Notes under the pieces: model-generated | Databases searched by the model: none | What the model saw: only the letters and a program-made list of their open reading frames with translations | Told to the model about the DNA's origin: nothing | In this document: positions 6,436-13,778 of the stretch, one piece after another | Numbering within the stretch: position 1 is the first letter of the stretch | How the letters are laid out: every line of letters begins with the position of its first letter | Made by a program: the position numbers and the translations under genes | Assembly (NCBI RefSeq): GCF_003060885.1 | Contig: NZ_QAIG01000004.1 | Location: 232,103 to 264,261, forward strand | Length of the DNA: 32,159 bases | From: Pseudomonas sp. HMWF032 | Lineage (GTDB): Bacteria > Pseudomonadota > Gammaproteobacteria > Pseudomonadales > Pseudomonadaceae | Direction of reading: 5' to 3'

Positions 6436-8022
6436 ATGCGTATCGCGATTATCAATACCGGCGGGACTATCAGCTGCGTCGGCAACCCGCTTGCACCGAT
6501 GAGCGCCACGGCCTTTGCAGCGGCCAGTGAGCAGTTGCTCAACCCAATCCTGCAGCAGCAATTCCCTGACCTCAGCATCGACTATCTGACCCAGATCAGT
6601 TTCCCAGAGTCGGCCAGCAAAACCCTGGACAGTACCAATCTGCAACCCACCGATTGGTGCATCATGGCCCAGGGTATCTTGAACAATTACGCCGCCTACG
6701 ACGGCTTCGTCATTCTCCACGGTACCGATAGCATGGACTTCTCGGGTGCCGCGCTGGCGTTTCTGCTCAACAGCTTCGACGCCAATGGCTATGCAACCGC
6801 TGTGCTGAACAAGCCGGTGGTCATAACCGGCTCGCAGGTGCCGCTGTATTACCAGGCCAGCAGCGGCCAAGCGTTAAGCCTGAACTTCAATACCGACGCT
6901 TATCAGAACCTCTGTGGTGCAGTCACGGCCGCACAAAGTGGTATTGCCGAGGTGGGCGTGTATTTTCACAACCACCTCTACCGTGGCAACCGCGTGGTTA
7001 AAACCAACGCGAGCCAGTTCGACGCTTTCTCATCTCCCAACTACCCTGCACTGGCCGAATATGGCATCAATCTGACGCTCAACAACGCAGCCTGCCTACC
7101 CGGCCCCGTGCACGCTAGCCTAAGCTTGGAGAGCCCAAGCGTACTGGCCGGCCAGCAAAACCAGCTCAACCAAATAACGGCCTGCATCAGTAATTTTCCG
7201 ATTGTTCAGTTGAACGCGTTCCCCGCGCCTTACAGCATCTCACCACCCAGCGCCTTTCTCGCCACCCTGATAAACGCTGTGGTTACGGCCGGGGCACGCG
7301 GCATTATTCTGGAGTCCTATGGCGAAGGTAATTTCCCCTCCGGCAATCCGGACACACCCAGCTCAGGGGCCATCTATCAAGCGCTGAGCCAGGCCAACCA
7401 GAGCGGCGTCAATCTGGTCGATTGCACCCAGGTCTTGGCAGGTACGGTGAACAACAGCGCCTATGCCTCCGGCGCCTGGCTGCCCCAGGTGGGCGCCCTA
7501 GCGCCAGCGGACATGACGCCCATGGCCGCCCTCGCCAAGTTGATGATTCTGATGGCTACCGCCGCTACCAACGGCTGGACACGCCAGCAGGTGCAGACCC
7601 TGCTGCAAACCAACCTGGCTGGCGAAATGCTGAGCGTCAATTACCTCGACAGCCGGATCAACGCCGAACTGCTACCCAACCAGAGCATCAGCGCCCTGGA
7701 TGGCAGCGCCAGCCTGACTAACACCCCAGACCAAGGTCCGGTACTGCTAGCCAGCGGCCAGGACACGCCGCTGTGGCGCCTACCCATTACCTTACAGGCG
7801 GGGGATTTGCCGGGTCGCCTGCGCATGCAGGATGACGGCAACTTAGTGTTCTACAACCGCAACAATCAGGCCATCTGGGCCAGCGATACCGGCCAGTTCG
7901 GTGGCGCGTCTTCACGGCTGGTTATCAGCGGCCATTACGCGAGTTCTGCGCCAAGTAACAGCCTATCCATGCAGGTCTACAACTACTCCAGCATGGTCAG
8001 CGCCAACCAGCTCTACCCTTAG
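6436..8022 (+). CDS. Type I L-asparaginase fused to a bulb-type mannose-binding lectin domain
   Basis: This is a 528-residue protein with AGGAGG 7-8 bases before its ATG. Residues 1 to about 400 are an asparaginase that hydrolyses Asn to Asp and ammonia. TGGT (8-11, nucleophile Thr11), DS (65-66), HGTD (95-98, Thr97/Asp98) and LYRGNRVVK (181-189, Lys189), followed by FDAFSSPN, match the E. coli AnsA (type I) active site, so it looks catalytically complete. Type I enzymes are about 340 residues and cytoplasmic. Here an extra segment of about 100 residues carries QDDGNLVFY (465-473), an exact QxDxNxVxY mannose-binding motif, then AIWASDTG, the signature of monocot-type B-lectins also found in LlpA bacteriocins. 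There is no signal peptide. The fusion would tether an asparaginase to mannose-containing glycans. It is third in the operon. Confidence 0.88.
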   Translation: MRIAIINTGGTISCVGNPLAPMSATAFAAASEQLLNPILQQQFPDLSIDYLTQISFPESASKTLDSTNLQPTDWCIMAQGILNNYAAYDGFVILHGTDSMDFSGAALAFLLNSFDANGYATAVLNKPVVITGSQVPLYYQASSGQALSLNFNTDAYQNLCGAVTAAQSGIAEVGVYFHNHLYRGNRVVKTNASQFDAFSSPNYPALAEYGINLTLNNAACLPGPVHASLSLESPSVLAGQQNQLNQITACISNFPIVQLNAFPAPYSISPPSAFLATLINAVVTAGARGIILESYGEGNFPSGNPDTPSSGAIYQALSQANQSGVNLVDCTQVLAGTVNNSAYASGAWLPQVGALAPADMTPMAALAKLMILMATAATNGWTRQQVQTLLQTNLAGEMLSVNYLDSRINAELLPNQSISALDGSASLTNTPDQGPVLLASGQDTPLWRLPITLQAGDLPGRLRMQDDGNLVFYNRNNQAIWASDTGQFGGASSRLVISGHYASSAPSNSLSMQVYNYSSMVSANQLYP

Positions 8023-8053
8023 TCCCAACACACCCAGCGAAAAGGAATACGCC

Positions 8054-8872
8054 ATGAACAGCTCAGCACGCCCCTTCAAATTCAGCGGTGTTATTGCGCC
8101 CCATGACTTCTTTCACCAAACCACCCGCGCCCCAGCGCTAGGCGCGGTACCGGACGAGCACTACTTAGCCCCTACGGTTATAACGGTACAAATCAGCGTG
8201 CCTGAACAGAAGACCATTGGCGTACCCCAATACTCGGCCACCGTATACGGAGAGGCTGCCGGTCGCTACGACCCCGCAGGAGACTGCCAGGGCAACTTCA
8301 TGTCTTTCCGTTTCCAGCCCAATAACAACTGTTATGCCTACGGCTGCAACATCACACCAAACACCTTTCCTCAGCCAGGACGGCAGAGTGGCTACCTGCT
8401 CACCGCCGCAAACTTTCAACAGCCCTTCTCCGATCTGGGAGCTCTGGTCAGCAGCTACGCAGTCAAGGACGGGCTGGAATTGGTCGGCACCAGCCTCGAA
8501 GAGCTGTTTGCATTCAAATCCAGCAAGCAGGGCACTAACCCACAACCGCCAGGCAGCTTGGGGGCCGGCTACCTCGGCGGGCACTTTGTAGCGCTGATGG
8601 TCTCGACGGCAGGTGATGCCAACTGGCCAGGCGACTACCACTGGGCGCGCTGTGACAACTCGTCCGGTGCTTGCGACAGCTGGTCACAGAAAGACGGTTC
8701 AGACCAGGTGACCAACTTCGACTTTGCCGGCAACCCGATCAGTAACCCCATGACGGCCAATTGGCAAGTCAACCAGGGGCCGGTCTCCAGCACTGATAGC
8801 CGTGAGCTGTTGGTGGAGTACGGCTTTTACTGCTTTATGTTTGTCCCAGAAACCGGTGTAAATATTATTTAA
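8054..8872 (+). CDS. Putative Cys/His hydrolase, unrecognised family
   Basis: This 272-residue protein starts at ATG 8054 with AAAGGAA 6-7 bases before it. I do not know its family by name. It has features of a thiol hydrolase of NlpC/P60 or papain-like type: NNNCYAYGC (91-98, Cys93 as possible nucleophile) followed by FPQPGRQSGY, then GGHFVALMV (175-183, His177), DYHWAR (194-199) and NFDFAGNPISNP (221-232), which could supply the polar partner. There is no signal peptide or membrane segment. It is the last gene of the four-gene hydrolase operon, 31 bp after the asparaginase gene, and faces hipA across a 88-bp spacer with a terminator. If the reading is right, all four operon products attack amide bonds; this member is the least certain. 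Confidence 0.7.
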   Translation: MNSSARPFKFSGVIAPHDFFHQTTRAPALGAVPDEHYLAPTVITVQISVPEQKTIGVPQYSATVYGEAAGRYDPAGDCQGNFMSFRFQPNNNCYAYGCNITPNTFPQPGRQSGYLLTAANFQQPFSDLGALVSSYAVKDGLELVGTSLEELFAFKSSKQGTNPQPPGSLGAGYLGGHFVALMVSTAGDANWPGDYHWARCDNSSGACDSWSQKDGSDQVTNFDFAGNPISNPMTANWQVNQGPVSSTDSRELLVEYGFYCFMFVPETGVNII

Positions 8873-8886
8873 TTCAACACCGATGG

Positions 8887-8917
8887 TAAAAAGCCCAGTG
8901 GCCAAAGGTCGCTGGGC
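8887..8917 (-). terminator. Intrinsic terminator of hipBA
   Basis: On the minus strand an 11-bp stem with two G-U pairs (core GCCCAG/CTGGGC at 8893-8898 and 8912-8917) and a 3-base loop is followed by TTTTT. It lies about 45 bp beyond the hipA stop, as expected for an intrinsic terminator. The plus-strand side has only a weak T run but could still slow transcripts from the hydrolase operon. Confidence 0.8.
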
Positions 8918-8960
8918 CATTTCCGGCCTGCTCTCAGTTCCTGTGATGACAATGCAGGCC

Positions 8961-10271
8961 TTAAAAGCCCCAGCTCAACTGAGCCGTCATCTCGTTGATG
9001 ACGATCGCATTAATGCTCCTCAACAGCCGGACTTCGCCCGCTAATGTGGCCTTAAGCTCTTGCCTGTCCTGCAACAGCTCTGCATTTTGTTGAATCACCT
9101 CTTCCAGCAGCTTTGGTGCTTCTATGCGCACACTGTCTACAAGTTTCCGAATGTTGTCCCGGGCTGTTGTTGGCTTGATCCCCATGGCTTCGCCAGCGCT
9201 TACCAGTAACGGCGTAGTGATCTCTACTAAGCGCTGAATGCCATTAATTGGCCACGCCATAGTGGTTTGGCCTGGCCACTGATCTCGGTCATACGCCCGT
9301 GTGCCGTATACGGCCGTGCACAGCAAGTCGTAGAAGGGAGATAGATGCACGCCCTTGCCGGACATCAAGAAGCTGAGGTTTTTCAGATGTGCGTCCTCAT
9401 TACCTACGAGGACATTGAAGATCAGCCACTGAAATAGGCGCAACCGGGCCAGCGCTGCTGGCCGACACTGATTGGCCAGATCTGCAATGCGTTCAACACT
9501 GCCGGCGCTGTATTTGAACTCCCTGGACAGACCATTCAACTGGCACGCGTCGATACAGTGGAGACGGGTCCAATCATGCTCATTTTCGGCGCGGTCAAAC
9601 CGCTCAATCAAATAGACCGGCTGCGGCACATATAAGCGGTACACCCTTGGTGCAGGCAACCCGATACGATCAGCCAGTTTCATCACATACCATTCGTTGA
9701 TCACGGAGTGCGGCCATGCATCGCCGGGATGGTCGGGCTTGAGTATGTGAGTCGACGGCTCGCTGCCGGTTGGCTCAAATAGCTGGCCATCTCTGTAGAT
9801 GATCGCCACCTTATGCTGAGCACCTGCCAGGGACATTTTCTTGGCAGCTTGCTCGGCCAAGGGAATCTTCGGCATTGCCAAAATGCGCTCTGACAGTTCA
9901 GCATCGGGCAATACCTGCGTGCTACCTGGTTCTGGCGCTTGCCCAGGCGGAAGCAAAGTGAGAGAGCCGGCAGACTCCGCGCCGAAATGCTGCAGCAAGG
10001 CGAAAGCATCCTCAATCGCCGCGCCAGCAGCCATAGCGATTAACTGCCGCTGCCCCTCTTCCGGCAACAGATTGTCGAAATACCACTGCACAGGGCGAGT
10101 GGTAGCACCATCGAAGTGTTCCTCGGCTTGTAGGGGTAGCAATGGACACAATGCATGCGCCAAAGGATCGACCAACCACTGCCCGCTGTAGCAAAAGGCC
10201 CATAGGCCATTGCTCTCGCGCAGGACGCCCACCTGGGTCTGGTTAATCCAGACGTTGAGCAATCGTTCCAT
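8961..10271 (-). CDS. hipA: HipA-family toxin, Ser/Thr protein kinase
   Basis: This 436-residue protein is full length for HipA (about 440). Residues 1-100 are the N-terminal HipA domain (LLNVWINQTQVGVL, FDNLLPEEGQRQL). The kinase core shows SLAGAQHK (147-154), HILKP (174-178, ATP-binding Lys178), NEWYVMKLA (192-200), LIERFDR (221-227), VGNEDAHLKN (289-298, catalytic Asp293 and Asn298) and SPFYDLL (311-317, metal-binding Asp315). E. coli HipA phosphorylates glutamyl-tRNA synthetase and causes growth arrest and persistence; relatives have other targets, so the target here is unknown. All catalytic residues appear intact. Its ATG shares one base with the hipB stop (TAATG), so translation is coupled. 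It is transcribed toward the hydrolase operon. Confidence 0.93.
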   Translation of the reverse strand: MERLLNVWINQTQVGVLRESNGLWAFCYSGQWLVDPLAHALCPLLPLQAEEHFDGATTRPVQWYFDNLLPEEGQRQLIAMAAGAAIEDAFALLQHFGAESAGSLTLLPPGQAPEPGSTQVLPDAELSERILAMPKIPLAEQAAKKMSLAGAQHKVAIIYRDGQLFEPTGSEPSTHILKPDHPGDAWPHSVINEWYVMKLADRIGLPAPRVYRLYVPQPVYLIERFDRAENEHDWTRLHCIDACQLNGLSREFKYSAGSVERIADLANQCRPAALARLRLFQWLIFNVLVGNEDAHLKNLSFLMSGKGVHLSPFYDLLCTAVYGTRAYDRDQWPGQTTMAWPINGIQRLVEITTPLLVSAGEAMGIKPTTARDNIRKLVDSVRIEAPKLLEEVIQQNAELLQDRQELKATLAGEVRLLRSINAIVINEMTAQLSWGF

Positions 10272-10600
10272 TAGTTAGCCTTGCTCGTTGATGCAGGATT
10301 CTTAGAGGCAGACACCTTGTTTTGTTTGGCCAACTTCTTGTTTACCGTGTCAGCGAGCAGCGCCCTGATAGCGTCGCAATAGGGTTCTGGCACCTCAATG
10401 GTCACGTTAAGGCCGAGCTCCTGCATGACTTGGAACAGCTTGCCCCACTGCACTGTTTCTCCGCCGCGCTCAATCTTCCCCAAAAAGTTCTCGGACACGC
10501 CAATGATGCCAGCCGCGTCGTCTTGACGGATTTGCATGGCCTTGCGACTTGCTCGAATGAGCGCCCCCACTTGCCCAGGGGATTCGATGCCGATTTTCAT
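10271..10600 (-). CDS. hipB: HipB-family antitoxin, XRE-type DNA-binding protein
   Basis: This is a 109-residue protein starting at the ATG at 10600 (MKIGIES), chosen because GAGGT lies 8-9 bases before it; an in-frame start farther upstream would lie in the promoter region. A helix-turn-helix of Cro/CI type occupies residues about 10-65 (GALIRASRKAMQIRQDDAAG, then VSENFLGKIERG). The C-terminal tail is Lys/Ser rich and probably disordered, as in other HipB proteins where the tail is protease-sensitive. HipB binds HipA, neutralises it and represses the operon. Palindromic sites flanking the promoter just upstream fit autoregulation. Confidence 0.92.
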   Translation of the reverse strand: MKIGIESPGQVGALIRASRKAMQIRQDDAAGIIGVSENFLGKIERGGETVQWGKLFQVMQELGLNVTIEVPEPYCDAIRALLADTVNKKLAKQNKVSASKNPASTSKAN

Positions 10601-10608
10601 TTGAAAAA

Positions 10609-10775
10609 CCTCATGACTTTGCTGATTTTTTGCGCAGCGCAGAGAGAAAATCACAATTCCACACGAATGTGAGGATTTTAGCTAACAAGGCGGCATGTTT
10701 CAATAATTCCTCATGATCGTGAGGTTTTTTAAGATCAGGGAATGGTTAAGACTAAGAGTCCACACGATTGTGCGG
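10609..10775. promoter_or_regulatory. Array of HipB operator-like palindromes about 50 bp apart
   Basis: Three 16-bp near-palindromes share the pattern CC-T/A-CA-Y-GA-N-Y-GTG-N-GG: CCACACGAATGTGAGG (10659-10674), CCTCATGATCGTGAGG (10709-10724) and CCACACGATTGTGCGG (10760-10775). A degenerate copy, CCTCATGACTTTGCTG, sits at 10609-10624. Start-to-start distances are 50, 50 and 51 bp. The second and first clean sites bracket the hipBA promoter. They are most likely HipB binding sites; the equal phase suggests cooperative binding or DNA wrapping. Confidence 0.75.
10675..10703 (-). promoter_or_regulatory. Sigma-70 promoter of hipBA
   Basis: On the minus strand TTGAAA (10698-10703) and TAAAAT (10675-10680) are separated by exactly 17 bp. 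The predicted start of transcription, near 10668, falls inside the operator at 10659-10674. Another operator (10709-10724) begins 6 bp upstream of the -35 box. This arrangement predicts tight repression by HipB. Confidence 0.75.
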
Positions 10776-10883
10776 AAAATCAAGAGCTTGCGCGCTTCGC
10801 TTGGGGGCGGTGTGTGTGTTGTGGCTAACGACTCTGGACACCCCGATAGGGCGTTAAGCTTCGCCCAGCAATGAGGTGTTTAC

Positions 10884-11106
10884 GTGACCAGAAGATCTAT
10901 TCAGTACAGATTTCAACCTCGAAGCAGCCGGCCTGGTTCTAGATCAGGGCTATTCAATTCCCGAAGCCTGCAAGTCGATGGGCGTAGGTCCAACGGCGTT
11001 ACGTCGATGGGTGGAGCAGTTACGCGGTGAGCGTGGCGGCACAACATCGACACGCAGCAAGGCCATGACTCCCGAGCAAAAGCGCAATAGAGCCCATGAA
11101 CCCTAG
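10884..11106 (+). pseudogene. IS3-family transposase OrfA remnant
   Basis: From 10921 the frame reads EAAGLVLDQGYSIPEA, then MGVGPTALRRWVEQLRGERG and SKAMTPEQKR, the N-terminal helix-turn-helix region of IS3-family OrfA proteins. The expected start (TRRS-Y-ST-DF) is present at 10884 but in another frame, so at least one base has been lost. After EQKR the match ends, and the usual leucine zipper and all of OrfB are missing; a TAG follows at 11104. Both ends are therefore decayed, and I could not identify the terminal inverted repeats. It marks the border between accessory DNA and the conserved genes that begin at 11233. Confidence 0.8.
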
Positions 11107-11232
11107 CATTCACAGGGTATCTGAGCTGGAGAGCAACGCAACACCATGCGAAACGACCTTCACTTTAACTAAATGGATCGTGAAGGCTGCAACATAATTT
11201 AATCCCTGCTGCAGTCCTCCGCTGACTTGCGT
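11107..11232. other. Spacer between the IS remnant and yadS-like gene
   Basis: No gene is visible. CCTTCAC at about 11158-11164 and GTGAAGG at about 11181-11187 form a 7-bp inverted repeat with a 16-base loop. It could terminate the minus-strand transcript from gor and the following gene, or be part of the decayed element. Confidence 0.4.
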
Positions 11233-11856
11233 TCAGTCACGATCCAATAAATGAAAACTGGGTAACGCTATATGCCAGCGAATGGCCGCCAGACGAATTA
11301 GCAGCACGCTCAACATCGCTACGACGGTATCCAGCCAGTGCGGTGTATCCAGCGTGCGCATAGCGATAAACACCAGAGCGCCGGCAATACACGCAGTGGC
11401 GTAAATTTCCTTCTGGAAGATCAGCGGGATTTCATTGCAGATCACATCACGCATCACCCCCCCGGCGACCCCGGTCATCACCCCCATGATCACGGCTGTG
11501 CTATGTGGCACGTTGTGCTGCATGGCGACTTCAGTGCCAATAACGGTAAACACCGCCAGGCCGAAAGCATCGGCCAATAACAGGCCTTTCTCGTGAATTG
11601 GCTGCGTCAGTCGTACCCAGACCACGGTACCAACAGCTGCCAGTGAGGCGACGACGATATACAGATCGTTGCGAATCCAACTGACCGGATGGTTGTCCAG
11701 AATCACATCACGCAGCGTGCCACCGCCTAGCGCGGTGACAATGGCAATTACCAATACACCGAATAGATCCATGGACTTGCGTCCGGCCATCAGTGCACCG
11801 GTGATGGCAAAGACCGCGACGCCAAACAGATCGGCCAGATAGAACAGTTGCGCCAT
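11233..11856 (-). CDS. YadS/UPF0126 membrane protein, TRIC-like cation channel family
   Basis: This 207-residue protein starts at the ATG at 11856 (MAQLFYLADL), with GAGGT about 6 bases before it; starts farther upstream would overlap gor. It has about seven hydrophobic segments. It contains the family's internal duplication: DLFGVAVFAITGALMAGRKSMD, GGGTLRDVIL in the first half and DAFGLAVFTVIGTE, GVAGGVMRDVI in the second. Bacterial relatives are annotated as trimeric intracellular cation (TRIC) channels, and some members are linked to glycine transport; the substrate here is unknown. It follows gor by 7 bp on the same strand and is probably cotranscribed with it. Confidence 0.88.
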   Translation of the reverse strand: MAQLFYLADLFGVAVFAITGALMAGRKSMDLFGVLVIAIVTALGGGTLRDVILDNHPVSWIRNDLYIVVASLAAVGTVVWVRLTQPIHEKGLLLADAFGLAVFTVIGTEVAMQHNVPHSTAVIMGVMTGVAGGVMRDVICNEIPLIFQKEIYATACIAGALVFIAMRTLDTPHWLDTVVAMLSVLLIRLAAIRWHIALPSFHLLDRD

Positions 11857-11863
11857 GCTGACC

Positions 11864-13222
11864 TCAGGTAGACACAGGCGTTCGCATGGTGACGAACTCT
11901 TCGGCGGCCGTTGGGTGCACGCCGATGGTTTCATCGAACAACCGCTTGGTCGCACCTGCTTTAAGCGCCACCGCTAGCCCCTGGACGATTTCACCGGCGT
12001 CCGGGCCCACCATATGACAGCCCAGTACGCGGTCTGTCGCAGCGTCAACCACCAGTTTCATCAGGGTGCGCTCCTGGCTTTCGGTCATGGTCAGCTTCAT
12101 CGGCCGGAAGCGGCTTTCGAATACTTGGACGCTATAGCCCTCCTCCTTCGCCTGCTCTTCACTGAGCCCCACCGTGCCGATATTGGGCAGGCTGAATACC
12201 GCGGTTGGGATCAATCGATAGTCGACCCTGCGGTATTCATCCGGTTTGAACAGGCGTCGTGCGACTGCCATTCCTTCGGCCAGCGCTACGGGCGTCAGCT
12301 GCACGCGGCCGATCACATCACCAATGGCGAGGATTGACGGTGTCGTCGTCTGGTATTGCTCGTCGACCTTGATAAAGCCGCGCTCATCGAGCTGCACATG
12401 AGTATTTTCCAGGCCCAGGTTATCGAGCATCGGTCGACGTCCGGTGGCATAGAAAACACAGTCGGTCTCAAACACGCGGCCATCCTTGAGGGTGGCCTGC
12501 AGGCTGCCATCAGCCTGTTTGTCGATACGGGCGATGTCGCTGTTGAATTGCAGATCCACGCCGCGCTTGTTCAACTCATCCTGCAGGTGCAGACGCACGG
12601 CCTTGTCGAAACCACGCAGGAACAGATCGCCGCGATAGAGCAACGCGGTTGTTGCGCCGAGGCCGTTGAAGATCGAGGCAAACTCCACGGCGATATAACC
12701 ACCGCCCACGACCAGTACGCGCTTGGGCAGTTGCTCAAGAAAGAAAGCTTCATTCGAGCCGATGGCATGTTCATGCCCCGGAACTTCCGGAATCTGCGGC
12801 CAGCCGCCGGTGGCGATCAGGATGTGCTTGGCGCTGTAACGCTGCCCGCCCAGTTCAACGCTGTGCTCATCAACGATCCGCGCATGGCCTTCGAGCAGGG
12901 TCACACCGCTGTTAACCAGCAGGTTGCGATAGATACTATTGAGTCGGTCGATTTCACGGTTTTTGTTGCTGATCAGGGTCGACCAGTCGAACTTGGCCTC
13001 CCCCAGTTCCCAGCCGAAGCCTTGCGACTGTTCGAAGTCGTCGGCGAAATGTGCGCCATAGACCAGCAGCTTCTTCGGGACGCAGCCGACGTTGACGCAG
13101 GTCCCGCCTAGGTAGCGGCTTTCGGCAACCGCCACGCGCGCGCCATAGCCGGCAGCAAATCGCGCAGCCCGCACACCGCCGGAACCGGCACCAATTACAA
13201 ACAGGTCGAAGTCGTAGGTCAT
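11864..13222 (-). CDS. gor: Glutathione-disulfide reductase
   Basis: This 452-residue FAD enzyme reduces oxidised glutathione with NADPH in the cytoplasm. GAGSGG (11-16) is the FAD-binding loop. The redox pair is Cys42/Cys47 in [13 protein letters not shown], the class I disulfide reductase signature. [12 protein letters not shown] begins the NADPH domain, and HPTAAEE (His436, Glu441) is the C-terminal catalytic dyad supplied to the partner subunit. The length is normal. Minus-strand order is gor then the yadS-like gene. It is divergent from the VOC gene at 13305. From memory, P. aeruginosa has the same galU, VOC protein, gor order. Confidence 0.96.
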   Translation of the reverse strand: MTYDFDLFVIGAGSGGVRAARFAAGYGARVAVAESRYLGGTCVNVGCVPKKLLVYGAHFADDFEQSQGFGWELGEAKFDWSTLISNKNREIDRLNSIYRNLLVNSGVTLLEGHARIVDEHSVELGGQRYSAKHILIATGGWPQIPEVPGHEHAIGSNEAFFLEQLPKRVLVVGGGYIAVEFASIFNGLGATTALLYRGDLFLRGFDKAVRLHLQDELNKRGVDLQFNSDIARIDKQADGSLQATLKDGRVFETDCVFYATGRRPMLDNLGLENTHVQLDERGFIKVDEQYQTTTPSILAIGDVIGRVQLTPVALAEGMAVARRLFKPDEYRRVDYRLIPTAVFSLPNIGTVGLSEEQAKEEGYSVQVFESRFRPMKLTMTESQERTLMKLVVDAATDRVLGCHMVGPDAGEIVQGLAVALKAGATKRLFDETIGVHPTAAEEFVTMRTPVST

Positions 13223-13304
13223 TTCAGCCTCCAGAACAAGCCGCCAGCATACCCCAAGGCGCGTCAGCGCCTAAACTTGATGCATGCAGAACAGGAGAAC
13301 CGTG

Positions 13305-13727
13305 ATGCGCCCTACCCTTACTCATTTGGCCTTGCACGTACCTGACCTCGATGCCTGCGTAAGCTTTTACGAGCAGTTCTGTGCGATGCAGGTGATTCAC
13401 CAGCGCGCAGGCAAAGGCTCACGAATTGTCTGGATGGCCGAATTGGGTAAGGAGCACAGCTTTATTTTTGTGATCATGCCGGGTGGGCAATATCGCCAAT
13501 TGGCTGCAGATGACTACAGCCACTTTGGCTTTGCCCTGGAAAGTCGTGAGCAGGTCGATAACATGGCAGCGCGGGCAAGGGCTGCAGACTGCCTGGTGTG
13601 GGAACCGCGTGATGAACCCTACCCTGTTGGCTACTACTGCGGCCTGCGTGACCCAGCAGGCAACTATGTGGAGTTCAGCTACGGCCAGCCATTAGGGACT
13701 GGTGCCGAACATATGCCTGTGTCCTGA
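13305..13727 (+). CDS. VOC-superfamily protein (glyoxalase/dioxygenase fold)
   Basis: This 140-residue protein starts at the ATG at 13305 (MRPTLTHLALHV), with AGGAG about 8 bases before it; an in-frame ATG at 13284 is less likely. It has the beta-alpha-beta-beta-beta repeats of the vicinal oxygen chelate fold: HLALHVPDLDACVSFYEQF, then HFGFALESREQVDNMAARA and DPAGNYVEFSYGQPLG. Probable metal ligands are the His in LALHV, the His in SHFGF and the Glu in YVEFS. Members include lactoylglutathione lyases, fosfomycin-resistance enzymes and ring-cleaving dioxygenases. The neighbouring gor fits a glutathione-linked role, but the substrate is not known. It faces galU across a shared terminator. Confidence 0.88.
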   Translation: MRPTLTHLALHVPDLDACVSFYEQFCAMQVIHQRAGKGSRIVWMAELGKEHSFIFVIMPGGQYRQLAADDYSHFGFALESREQVDNMAARARAADCLVWEPRDEPYPVGYYCGLRDPAGNYVEFSYGQPLGTGAEHMPVS

Positions 13728-13731
13728 ATGC

Positions 13732-13757
13732 ACACAGCCACCCGAAGGTGGCTGTGT
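13732..13757. terminator. Bidirectional terminator between the VOC gene and galU
   Basis: A perfect 11-bp stem, ACACAGCCACC (13732-13742) with its complement (13747-13757), closes on a stable CGAA tetraloop. It lies between two convergent genes, 4 bp after one stop and 21 bp after the other. T runs are poor on both sides. Confidence 0.75.
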
Positions 13758-13778
13758 ATTACCGCACCAGAGGCTGAA

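Noticed and set aside
5556..6578. Long 340-codon minus-strand frame opposite the NTAN1-like gene
   Set aside because: It runs antisense to the NTAN1-like gene and the asparaginase start, both supported by motifs and ribosome binding sites; high-GC shadow frames of this kind are common.
10913..11113. Minus-strand frame over the IS3 remnant
   Set aside because: The opposite strand encodes recognisable OrfA sequence; the minus frame has no match.
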